From positions 434,001-498,000 of the forward strand of contig CANPUZ010000049.1 of the NCBI GenBank assembly GCA_947579665.1: DNA of 64,000 nt, in the 5' to 3' direction. Made by a program: the position numbers and the translations under genes. Below are positions 45,794-56,275 of the stretch, in pieces. Positions within the stretch are counted from its first letter, which is position 1. Each line of letters opens with the position of its first letter. The notes beneath the pieces are model-generated. The model was not told where the DNA came from. It did not search any database and saw only the letters and a program-made list of their open reading frames with translations. Origin of the DNA: Sympetrum striolatum (Eukaryota; Arthropoda; Insecta; Odonata; Libellulidae).

Positions 45794-48700
45794 CAGGCAT
45801 CCCTCGTCAACCGCGGTTTCGCCAACCGCGGGCCCTTGAGTATCCGCGGTTAATTTTTTGATACGCAGTCTTCACAACCGCCTCTTGTCAACCGCGGTCT
45901 ACGAGTCAACCAACTCGACAGTCCGCAATGTAAATTCAAGTAAAGTTGGTGCCCAATATATTACCAAGCTTCGCCGTGTGCGGAACCAGAATTAATTTTA
46001 CTCGGTATGCTTATGCAGCCATTTTTAGTATGTATTTCTCATCCAATCATAAAATCTATTACTTAACAATTCCTACCGCAACTCAAAATTTTACCGTACC
46101 GCGGAAACACCTCATTCCAAATTATTTTGTTTCTTATTCGAATTAAGATCCATCGCGGATTTCTATCAGATATTACAGAATTTCCTTTCATTAATAGTAT
46201 TTTCTAATAAAATACATTAGCTTAGGTGTTTTCCTTTCAATTTGGTTACAATTGGGAACCAAAAGGTTCCATAAACGGAACGGATAACTTCCTATACAGC
46301 TGAAGGGCGTCGTTTGCATCTTGAGGGAGTTACTTCATACACAGAGGCACTTCTTCGAAATGTCTGTGCTCTGTGTATATCCTCAGCTTTTTAGAAAAGT
46401 TTATGATGTTATTCCTGTAAAGGGCTTTATATGCGTCTATGAACTTGGGCATCTCACCGGTCATCATGGGAGAGTAATTAAAAGAAATCTCATCGGGGTT
46501 TGAGGGGTCTAATAAGGGCCTTCAACGGTGTGGGCAGCCGTCTTTGGAAAATGATTTCATTGACATTTTTCCCGTCTGGGGTAAGCCGAGAGCAAACTCT
46601 AACTAGGACTTAGCTAGATTAGTTGAGTTGTCGGAGAAGTTTAGTTGTGTGTACTGAAGACAGTGGTCTCAATTTTTGGCGAATTTTCTTTTATATGAGC
46701 TGTGATGGATCCGAAGCGTAAATCAAGTGGGAAGAAAAGTAGTGTCTCCGAACGTGCAAGACGAGTAATGACACTCCATAAGAATTTAGGAGTTCTCGAC
46801 AGACTTGCCCGCAGAGAATCCTATGCATCAGTTGCCAGATCGATGGAAGTGAATGAGTCCACTATTAGGACGATTAAAAAAGTGAGCCGTCAATCAGAAC
46901 TAGTGCTCAGAGTGGAACTAGCGCAAGTTACTATTTCGTGCCACGAAATAGTAACGTCAAAAAACAGAAAAGGTTCTGAACATATGGTTGAATTGCAGAC
47001 ACAAAACAGAGTGCCCTTAAGCACCTTAATTATCCGAGGAAAAGCCTTGCGGTTATATAAACATTTCGCTTCTTCAGGTGAAAGCAGTGGGGAAAAACAA
47101 ATCACCACAAGTAAGGGCTGGTTTGAGAATTTTAAGAAAAGACATAACCTACATATTGTGAAGATTTCCAATGAAATTGCATCTGCGGACCACATAGCTG
47201 CGAAAGAGTTTCCCAATTTGTTTATGCAGCTTATTAAAGAGAAGTGTTTAATGCCAATGAAACCGGACCCTTCTGGGAGAGAATGCCTTCCCGGACTTGT
47301 ATCTCCAAGTCTGAGAGAAATACTCCGGGATTTAAGGAAAGCAAAGATCGCGTCACGCTTCTTTTATGCTCCAATGCAGCAGGCGATTTCAAAGTGAAGC
47401 CTATGCTAATTCACTCCGCGCAGAACCCACGAGATCTGTCAGGAAAAATTAAAAATAATCTTCTAGTGTTTTGGCGGTCCAACCGAAAGGCTTGGGTGAG
47501 TCGAAATATCTTCATGGACTGGTTTAACATTGGTTTTTTCCCGAGGTTGAGAAATATATATCATCAAAAGAATTGCCTTTTAAAGCTTTTCTAATTTTGG
47601 ATGAGGAGGAGCCCCAGGCCATCCTCAGGAACTTAAATCTGCTCAACCAACCTCCCACTTCCTCCCACCAAATCACTCCTCCAGCCAGGGTAACTCCAGA
47701 TAAGGGTAACATTTCTACCTTCAAGAGTTATTCTATTCGGCGTACCTTCTTTTTCTTGTTAGAAATGATAGAGAAAAACAATTATCTCTCTGTAACTGAT
47801 TTTTGGGAAAAATTAAATGTTGCCGACAGCATAAATTTAATTAAAGAAACACTAGACGAGATTAAACCATCGACACTGAATTCATGTTGGCGGAAACTGT
47901 GGCAGTCATTGATTTAAAGAATTTCTTAAACTTCTCGATGAACTAAATCTTATCGTTTCACATGGAAGGCGACTGAAAGGGGAAGGGCTAGAAGACATGA
48001 GGCTAAAAGATGTTGAAGAACTTTTAAATTCAAGCTATGAAGAGTTGAGTGAGGAGGATCTGGCTCATCAACAAGCAGGACGTGGCTGAGGAAAAAGACG
48101 AAGAAGAGCAACCTTCGACAGAAATTACTTTGGTGAATGTCAACAAAATCGTTGTATGGCCTCAAATTTGTCAGATATGGCGATTGAAGTGGACCCAAAA
48201 ATTGGACTGTTTGGAAATTGGAATGGAATAGTTTGATTTTCAAATGAGGATTGGAGAAGATGCTGCAACCTTACGAATAACTGAGGAAGAATCTAACGAA
48301 AAAACTGAGCCAGCCAACTATCATATCATTCTTTAGTAAAATAGGAGATGCCGAATCAGAGTGTGCTGAGAGAGTGTGATTCGAGTACCGTAACTCACAT
48401 AACAGACACAGATAATTTATTATTCAAGTAAGTGAAATGATATTTGCAACAAATTATTATTTATTGATAAATGTCGACTATTTAAATGTTATCTGTTCAT
48501 AATCAAGGACATAAACGTATTTAAGCTGGGAAATTACTTCGTAAATGTAAAATTTATGTTGCAGACTAGCGCGATTCCGTTAGAGCCAAAATTTCAGATG
48601 CAGAGGGAGCTGATCATTTTTATCGGAAGTTATCGGCGCGTTTGGGATAGAAATGCGGCCAAAATTAAAGAGGAATAATATCTTAGAAATTTATACTTGT

Positions 48701-48848
48701 AATTAACAGGAAAAACTATTTTGCACTAATTTTTTCTCCCTATATTGTTGCTCGCAAAACCTAACCCTTGATTTCCCATATACGTAATGCTTCGCCAACC
48801 GCGGGCTCTTTCGATTCCCTAACCTCCGCGGTTGGCGAGGGATACCTG
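45794..48848 (+). mobile_element. Tigger/pogo-like DNA transposon, 3055 bases
   Basis: The left end is CAGGCATCCCTCGTCAACCG at 45794. The right end, read inward, is CAGGTATCCCTCGCCAACCG. A second CCAACCGCGGGC block lies near 45823 and 48795. The left flank is TA, and the right flank is TG, a one-base change from the expected TA target duplication. Removing the element restores an R1 sequence reading 'cttcatatatagcac', which matches intact R1 copies near 18965-18985. The interior encodes a decayed transposase at 46705-47917. Confidence 0.9.
46705..47917 (+). pseudogene. Tigger transposase, frameshifted
   Basis: The N-terminal CENP-B/psq-type helix-turn-helix is intact (MDPKRKSSGKK, then SYASVARSMEVNESTIR). 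A second HTH follows with KGWFENFKKRHNL. The first frame is lost near 47240. The DDE domain continues in another frame with FNANETGPFWERMP, where the usual first catalytic aspartate (NADETG) reads asparagine. It continues in a third frame with PFKAFLILDEEEPQA, where the second aspartate block is scrambled, and with GNISTFKSYSIRRTF and CWRKLW near the C-terminus. At least two frameshifts and a lost catalytic residue make it inactive. Confidence 0.88.
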
Positions 48849-49329
48849 TGTAGCACTTTGGTAGGTGCCTTCAGAGTTTTTGGAGTAAATCGGTAAACCG
48901 GAAATGGAGCTTTACTTTTCGAAGCTCGTTTATGTTTTTTTCGAAATATCTCCATCAATCTGATATTAAGGTATGTACTATTATTTATTAAAGTTTTAGA
49001 AAATTTATTCTACTATTACTTTTGTATGAAACATATTTTTGTATAACTGATTGTTTAGGAGTTATTCATGAAATACTGATAAACCGGAAGTTGCTGATTA
49101 TGTACTTTGTGGGCGCTCTGGGCTCTATGGGCGAAAGGCCAATTTCATCGTTTTTCATCGAACATGCCCCAAAAAACATTATTTATAATGTTAGTGACGT
49201 AAAAGATAATGTGATATAAATTAATCACTTATTATAAACTTTAGATTGAATCTAGAGTTCGAAAATACTGTCGTAGATAAATATTTACATCTTATATATT
49301 GAGAAAGTCATGTGCAGGCCACATCAGAT
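48849..49329 (-). repeat. R1 repeat copy E, part 2 (right of Tigger)
   Basis: This continues the inverted R1 copy split by Tigger: 'ttttggagtaaatcggtaaa', 'accggaaatggagcttta', 'aaccggaagttgctgatta', and the R1 5' terminus read on the minus strand at 49329 (ATCTGATGTGGCCTGCAC). Confidence 0.8.
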
Positions 49330-50428
49330 TTTTTACATAAGGATACATTGAAGGGATTTTGAAAATATTTTTGAGGCACTTCCCTCTAAGTTAGAGAGTT
49401 TAAATTCGAGGGATCGCTGGAAACCTTGCTTATACGCGGAAAATTTAAAAGACATCTTCTAGGGCTATCCATGGTTCGACGCTAGGTTAGGGCAAATATT
49501 GTGCTATTTAAAATGTATGGCGGCGATTTTTAAGATTTTTTTGAATCCTTTACCGATTAGATGGAAATTTGAGTCTCGACGTGTAGAAAGTGATCATGAA
49601 TGTATTATATGTACGATGTTTTACGTTCCGCTGATGGTCCTTGGTTCGACCCCAGAGAGCAATTTACATTAGCCTATGCATATCAGATGGGGATAACGGA
49701 GTCTTAATTTTGGACCCTCCCGGTCTTCAAAATTTGAATAAAATGAGTTTAATTTCTGCCAGGGCTTTATATGTATTCATACTTACAAAAGGTCATGGGT
49801 TCGACACCTGGTGTCTCTACTATTTGAAATCTACGGTGGGAATTTTTAAATTATTTATGATTCAGTTTCGATAATATTTTCAGCTATATCTCGGTATGAT
49901 AAGGAAATCAAAGCACAGTGGTCCCAGAAAACGCGCTCCTCTATATCTAAAGGACTGTCATTAAATGAGCTTGAGTTCGACGCCAGGTGGGTGCATAATT
50001 CTCCAATTTAAATACATTGTGGCGATATTAGGGAATAATTTTTCATTTAAGAATTTTATGGTTTTCCTAATGATCCTTGGTTCGATGCCATTTACATTCC
50101 TCTGTGCATTGCAAACGGGGATAATGGAAACTTATTTTACGTTGTTCCCGCAATGATATCTACTTCAAACCTTAGAATAATTTAGTGGTATCCCCACCAG
50201 GCCGTTATACGTAATCATATCTTGCAATTCCTTTCCATCCTTCCATTATATTCCATTTTATTTTAATCCACCTTATGAATGCCGAAGATATCAAATATTT
50301 CTATGAAGCGAAAGAAATGCATAACCCGACATGTGAGGAGCAGAAATGAACACGCTTCACAAACGCAATACACCGATTTCGTAATGGTCCTAGGTTCGAA
50401 TCCAATGCACCATTTGAAAACCTACAAT
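49330..50428 (+). repeat. R2 repeat, forward array
   Basis: B-box-like motifs lie near 49473, 49643, 49798, 49974, 50079 and 50393, with spacings 170, 155, 176, 105 and 314. The long last gap fits two normal intervals with one motif lost (the 'caccaggccgttatacg' region at 50196). The first terminal block is missing because R1 copy E ends there. The right limit, after 'accatttgaaaacctaca', is shared with the copy ending at 37202. Confidence 0.8.
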
Positions 50429-50439
50429 CATTACAAGTA

Positions 50440-51250
50440 CACAGGTACATTACAGTACAATCATAAGTACATCTATCTTCCGAAAACCGTCATACATGAA
50501 TCATACTATTCAATCAACTTCAAATGCTCCTATAAACACGCTGCTTTTTACAGTCTAATCTATAGATTAATTAATACACAACTTAATCAAGATAGTTTTC
50601 CCGGGAGTTGCAAATTATAAAACAAATTGCAGTTGCTAATGGTTATTCGTCTCACTCATCGATACTATTTTGAAAAAGAAACAACGAAAATTAAATATGT
50701 CACGTATTTACCACACCCTTGCTCTACAGGATGATATTACTAAATGGGTTAAAATCCCTTTTATTGGTGCAATTAGTTATAAGATTGCGAACTCCCTCCC
50801 CACTGACCACAAACCTGCTTTCTACACTTTGAACAACATTGGCAAAATACTTACTAATTGTAAAGATAAGTTGGACATTGCTCGTAAATCTGGGGTTTAT
50901 AAACTAACTTGTAATGACTGTGGAGCGATTTATTTGGGTCGAACTGGTCTGTGCACTAGGATTAAGGAACATAAACAATCCTTCATAAATGGTTCTGATG
51001 CTTCACATTTTTCCATGCACTTGCTGCAAGAAAATCATTCTTCGGACTTTCAGGCTAAGCTTCTACATCAATTACCAAAGGGCCCAAAGCTCGATATTTT
51101 TGAGCAAATGGAGATTTTAATCCACAAAAGAAATGCCTTTAACCAATGAGTACCTTTTCAATGCTTCCTCCCCCCTGCTGTCGCTCGTCAACCTGCTTCC
51201 TCCTCTCCCCTCAACCTTTCCCAACCCTTAGACTTACCCCACTTATCATG
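50440..51250 (+). mobile_element. Penelope-like element, 5'-truncated
   Basis: Translation upstream of 50670 shows RT thumb-like sequence (AAFYSLIYRLINT, IKQIAVANGY) in more than one frame. The GIY-YIG endonuclease follows at 50670-51149. The 5' two thirds of the RT are absent. The 3' flank at 51150-51250 is C-rich and probably untranslated. It is sandwiched between two R2 repeats. Confidence 0.85.
50670..51149 (+). pseudogene. GIY-YIG endonuclease domain of a Penelope-like retroelement
   Basis: The 159-codon open part has GVYKLTC at 75-81 and IYLGRTG at 87-93, the two halves of the GIY-YIG motif. A CNDC pair at 81-84 follows, as in Penelope-like elements. RIKEHKQSF lies after it, with the conserved arginine, and FEQMEILIHKR is near the end, with the conserved glutamate. 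The endonuclease itself looks intact, but the preceding RT is truncated and frameshifted, so the element cannot move by itself. The ATG at 50670 is internal and not a real start. Confidence 0.85.
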
Positions 51251-51255
51251 CATCT

Positions 51256-52129
51256 ATCTATTATATATAGACGCTTCTACGGATATACCTATATAGATAT
51301 ACGAGTAAAATGTAGCTTGCATACTGCAAGCAGATCGACAACACTAAGTTCATATCGGCATCATATCGGGACTGACATCAAAAGAAAAAAAGGATTGAAA
51401 ATATTCTTAAAATTCGCTGCAATTCAATCGTCTGGCATCGAACCCGGGTCTTCCTGGTGAACTTGCTATACAGCACAATAGAAGATCACTATCTATAACT
51501 ATTTGTGAAAATTCAAGCAGAAATATTGCTTGCAACTGCCTCAAACGACGTCCTACTTTTCACATATATTCCTTATGAGAGAAATTTTAATGTGCTCTGG
51601 CATTGAACCCAGGAACCGTTCCGTCTTATCTAATTCTTTTTTCATAAACCGATTCATAATATACATCTTCTAGCAGAGCGAGAACTTCCTATCATTTCAA
51701 TAAGTGCATCAAAAAAATAATGAAAAACTACTTACATGTATTTTAAAGGGCAGATATTCGCATCGTCCTAGTATCGAATCAAGGATATTTTCCGTAAAAG
51801 TCATTAATGTTTTCGATAGATCATGACCATATTATTATGCTCCTTGAGTTTTGATCTCTACCCATACGGGAAGTATTTTTTAAAAATTCCCGAAAATAAA
51901 AACAGTGCATTTGAAAGGGAAAAATCGGGACTTTGGGGCCCTCTCGAATCGATCCCATGACACTGAGGATAAAAATTTTTCTGGCGGTTAGATGTTATGG
52001 CCAACACGCCATAAAAATTTCATTTCAATCACGCTTGTGGTTTAGGCTGTGAATTCGTATCCTATCTATCTATATCCCTATCTATCTCTTATATGAATGA
52101 ATCCGGAGAAGCATCTATATATAATAGAT
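51256..52129 (-). mobile_element. Complete R2 element with 29-bp terminal inverted repeats, 874 bases
   Basis: The ends at 51256-51284 and 52101-52129 are inverted repeats matching at 27 of 29 positions (core TATATAGAYGCTTCT.CGGAT). Just inside the left end is the TGCTTGCATACTGCAAGCA-type hairpin (first bases changed here). T-loop-like motifs on the minus strand lie near 51438, 51603, 51774 and 51949 (spacings 165, 171, 175). No reading frame exceeds 104 codons and none shows a domain, so it would be non-autonomous. No clear target duplication could be assigned because the flanks are TA-rich. Confidence 0.75.
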
Positions 52130-52575
52130 TTATTTCACCCTTTATTTATGTACATGTTATTTATGGAGAAAGTCATGTGCTGGCCACATCGGATTTCGTA
52201 CTCATATCTAAGGACCTGTAGTACGAGTGATAAATTCTGTAGCTTCAAAAGACCTGTGCGGGCTGACCAAGACCGAAAAGAACTGTATTATATTTATTTA
52301 TTTTCTTAGATAGCGTTGCAATTACGCGTAACAAGATGCAAAGGGGGCGCACCGAACATTGCCGCAATATGTCCGTCATTAAAACGGGAGGAAAACACCT
52401 CAAAAAATTCCCGTGGACATTACACATCTTTTGAACATTAAAACAATAGATAATAACATAAACGCACATACAATTCATACAAATAAGATTACCTGAAATT
52501 ATACTTAAACCTAACATATATATATAACTTATTAAGTACAATTAGAAGGAAGTCAGGAATTAGTGAAAACGTATA
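52130..52575. other. Unassigned DNA with an R1 scrap
   Basis: The stretch at 52160-52194 is an inverted R1 5' end (ATCCGATGTGGCCAGCAC on the minus strand). The remainder holds a short GC-richer block at 52310-52420 and no recognisable gene. Confidence 0.5.
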
Positions 52576-53756
52576 TCTATGTACACAAAGCAGAAATTCT
52601 GTGGGTTTGTTTGTTTGTCTTGGATTGGAGTCCACACCGTTTGCCCAATTTATCTCAAACTTTGCATACGTATCCTCTGATATCAGAAAGGAAGTACTAT
52701 CGCATTTTTATTCAAGAATTTTGCTGGATTCGAACCAAGATCGCTCAGATAGATTTTCATAAGGAATACACGTAAGTTTCACTTTTATCGGTTGCAGGCT
52801 TTATTTCTTTTGAAGAATTAAATTAGAAGGAATAGTCGTACAGAGTCGAGACAAACACCGAAAGATAGAAAATTGAATAAAGATTCTGATTTCGGTCGTG
52901 GAATCTTACTTTCGATTAGAATTTGCGAGAATATTGGTAAAATATACAAACATTTTGTGAAAATTCGAGGATATAAAATACTCATCCCCCTGACGACCGA
53001 TCCCATTGTTGAATCCGAGCTCATGTGTTATCCCGTAAAAATACTCGTGGACTTTAGGCTCATAAAGCTGCTGATTGAAGAGGACGATATATTACATGGA
53101 TAACGAGAAATGTTCTGTAAGATGGTAACCAGCAATTACAGGTACGTAATTGCAGTCAGGATGGATGAGGGAAGTTAGATGTATTGTATGATATAAAGCA
53201 AACATTTTGTTAGTTTGTACGTTTGTTTGTATGTTGTGTGTCTTCTATTTTAGTACAAGCCGTTTGCCAGATTCGCGTCAAACTTTGCGAACGTGTTTTC
53301 TGGGACCAGGAAGGACGTACTGTCTCAATTTTATTCGATGAAAGTTTTGCTGGGTTTGAACCAAGATCGCTCAGATGGGTTTCCTATATATATGTGTTTG
53401 CTATATTTCTTTCGAAGAATTAAAATAGAAAAATAGTCGTGCAGAGTCGAGACGAGAAGCAAAAAAACGGAAATTAATTAAATATTCTAATTTTTATCGT
53501 GTATTATTGTTTCCGAATCGAAATTTTTAGAATTTCGACAAAATACGCGTGATTTATCCAAAATTGTTTGTAAACAGCCAATCCTCCTGACGATCAATGC
53601 GATTGTTGAGCCGAGCTCATGAATTTTCCTGTATAGAATAGAATAGCTTGGGATTTTAGACTGTTTTCTAAAGATAATTTACGCATTGCACGCCCGGCAC
53701 TTGAATTTAATCTGCTTCTATATGCCCCGTTGAGAATCAACGGGCGCTTCAGCTAG
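52576..53756 (+). mobile_element. Non-autonomous Helitron, 1181 bases
   Basis: The 5' end is TCTATGTACACAAAGCAGAA preceded by A. The 3' end has a perfect 8-bp hairpin (CCCGTTGA, loop GAA, TCAACGGG) at 53726-53744 and CTAG at 53753-53756, followed by T. Insertion between A and T without target duplication is the Helitron rule. The interior is two diverged copies of a sub-repeat (52600-53020 and 53215-53620) that also make up the R3 fragments. No Rep/helicase is encoded, so it needed an autonomous partner. Confidence 0.85.
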
Positions 53757-53803
53757 TTATTTATATTTTCAGGTAAATAAATGTAATTCCGTAAATTTTG
53801 GCA

Positions 53804-53970
53804 GAAGATCCACTAGTACCACCAGATTCGTCAGTACGAACTTATTATATTAATAATAAAAATTTTAATGATGACATGAGACTTGATTATGATTACATTG
53901 TAGTTCCGCAAATACCTAATAGCAATACACATAATAATCATACGTCAATATATCAACAAGTTGATGAGTG
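53804..53970 (+). other. Candidate terminal exon of unknown gene
   Basis: An acceptor-like 'ccgtaaattttggcag' ends at 53805, after which one frame is open for about 54 codons with ordinary composition (EDPLVPPDSSVRTYY, LDYDYIVVPQIPN, YQQVDE) to a stop. It points toward the decayed MADF-BESS gene on the opposite strand. It could be a gene end or part of a PIF/Harbinger element, which sometimes carry a MADF-like second gene. The protein was not recognised. Confidence 0.25.
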
Positions 53971-54239
53971 AACACAGCAAAACAACTCTTCCAGAGCGCA
54001 TAACATTAACGTAAGTCAGGAATTGATGTAACTGTTGTGTCCGATGCTGAGACATTGTCTTTGTTTTAATCTTAAAAATATAAAATGTAAAATAAAAAAC
54101 ACATTTATTCCTGTAGCTTAGAATGTAACAATTACACATTTTTATTTTTGCTTCACAAAGTTACAAACAAAGAACTATACCAATCCAACCATCATTTACA
54201 GTACGTAGCACATTCGTTAGCACAGTCTACAGTTACATG

Positions 54240-54776
54240 AAGAGTGCTTTTCTTCGTAGCCGGAAACATGCGATGTCGTGCCTTCATGACATATATTCTT
54301 TCGACTTTTGATGTAATATTTTTCGGCCACGTTTAAAATTTCAATCTTAAATCGCCACTTTTGCTCCTCTGACATCTTTTTCCGGTATCATACTCATTGG
54401 AAATAAAGCGTCATCCTGCTACTGATTGTTTTTTTGCAGAAAAATATTCCAATGCCGATTTATTTACATCATGAATAGAATAAGGGCGCTTGTATTTTGT
54501 CAGTTTCGTTGAGTTTAATTTTACTTTCTTCGTCTTCATTCTCTTCCTGTTCCAGTAAAGATTCACATCGATCTTCCTCTAGATACTGCGGAGGATCCTC
54601 AATAGAAGACGTACTTTGTATTGACTTTTATGTTACTCTTTGTCGGGATTTCGTAAATGGCTCAAGAAAAACCATAAATTCTGCTAAATAGTACTTATAA
54701 ACAGTTTCTGAATACTCTCGTAGGTGCTTTATATACCTTCCTCTCGGGTCTTTCCACTTAGCTTTGCAATCAGACA
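54240..54776 (-). pseudogene. MADF-BESS (Adf1-like) gene remnant
   Basis: On the minus strand an acceptor (TTTTCTGTCATTGCAG) ends at 54777. The exon starts VSDCKAKWKDPRGRYIKHL, the second half of a MADF DNA-binding domain, and continues to FMVFLEPFTKSR. A stop at about 54638 interrupts the frame. An acidic linker (EDPPQYLEEDRCESLL, EQEENEDEESK) follows. Near 54415-54300 comes a BESS-type module (DDALFPMSMIPEK, then EEQKWRFKIEILN) split by a single-base frameshift. The first half of MADF was not found upstream. MADF-BESS proteins are insect transcription regulators and are also found in some transposons. Confidence 0.7.
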
Positions 54777-56059
54777 CTGCAATGACAGAAAAATTAAAAT
54801 AGAATATTTCACTATAAATATACGTGTGAATGTTTGCATACATACATATGTATGTCAATTTTTTATATGACTGTCAATCATACAATCTCTGAAAAATAAC
54901 TCCATTAAATCCGCTGTATTTTACTATTTTTAGGTACATTTCTACTGGCTGTAACGTCAAGGCACTGGCTTATTATTCTATGGAAGGGCAGAATTGTCAT
55001 GGAAACATCAGTTTGGCGCACTCTCCGACCCGATGCCTAATATCCCAGTTTGCTGAACTAACAAAACCACTAAAAGCGAGAGAGCGTTTAAAAGTCTGTA
55101 CAATGAAAAGAAACAACTAAAAAAGATTAATAAAAGCTATTTGTCGTTTAACTCGAATGAAAACAGATTGAAAACAAAGAGAAAAAATTGTCTTCTTGGA
55201 TTGAGTGCTTCTGTAGAAGGCCTTTTTATCCCATGGAAGTGCGTCTTCGCCAACCAAAGTGACATTGGGATGAAATCTGAGGATAAGCTGTTGAAAATGA
55301 CTGTGAAAGCGGAGGAGGGAAGAAGGTCTAACAATGGGAAGCCGGGAAGAGCTGGCAACGTCGCTTTAGGAGCGATCGGATTATACGAATAGGATACATC
55401 CAACAATGCCCTCCCTCTCCTCAACAATGTGACCAAAGAACATTAAACAATGAATCGATCAATAAATGGACCGATAGTCATTCACACGAGTTTCTCCTTC
55501 GAGCAATCACCTTTCGAATACGACGCGCAATTCGGAAGTGTTTTGTTCTCCGCGAGTTTCGTATAAAAGCCTCAAATCTGTGTTTACACACGCAATGATT
55601 ACCGGCCCTAGTCCACTTGCAAACACGCGAAATTGACTAATCCTTGCGCCAGTCGTTCCACTTTCCAGTAGAGGCCTTCCCCCACTCTGCTTTCCTTCGC
55701 ACCTTTTAACTCGCCCTTGTCAATCGACCTATTACTGCGCACGTAATCAATCGCTGTCACTTTGTGTAGACTGGCAGCAGAAAAATTAAAGTCTGAATTT
55801 TCATGAAAAAACGGTTTAATTGAACATTAACCCATCGAATCATCTTTTAAGGGGAGGCAAGGGTCAGAGATGAGACTCTCAAAGAAGATAGTTATGGACC
55901 AGTCCGTACCTTTTTACTCCAAAGAGCTCTTTGGGAAGATACCCGGATGTTTAAAAAAAATAAAAAACACGAAAAGTAAGAATAAGTGAAGAAAAAGGAT
56001 ACGCAAAGGATCGAAAGACGGCGATAAAAAATGTTAAGCAAACAAGAGACGGGTTTTCT
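54777..56059. other. Unassigned DNA with a weak promoter candidate
   Basis: A TATAAAAG at 55562-55569 lies in a GC-richer block (55440-55760) but no exon is seen after it. An 83-codon frame at 55141-55392 resembles no known protein. Confidence 0.4.
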
Positions 56060-56275
56060 TCTTAATGGAGCAACGGACCAAATGCAGAAAAGACCAAATG
56101 AATAAAACCATGAATGCCGGGGAATAAATGTAAAGGAGACCATAAGAGATCTCAATGAGGAAAGGTGGCTTGAAAAGAGGGAAATTCGCAGAACGGACAC
56201 GAGAAAGACCGGGACTCGAACCCAGAACTCCTGATTGTCAGTTGCTCTCTCAATTGAGCAATCAAGCCAGCAAAC
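56060..56275 (-). mobile_element. tRNA-derived SINE
   Basis: On the minus strand the head (56272-56208) has an A-box-like TTGCTCAATTGAGAGAG and a perfect B box GGTTCGAGTCC (plus-strand 56212-56222). A T stem is present (CTGGG/CCCGG with one mismatch). A body of about 150 bases follows. The D and anticodon arms do not form well, so it is scored as a SINE and not a tRNA gene. Confidence 0.65.

Noticed and set aside
55562..55569. TATAAAAG as a confident promoter
   Set aside because: No initiator, exon or conserved module accompanies it, so it is mentioned only in the description of that stretch.
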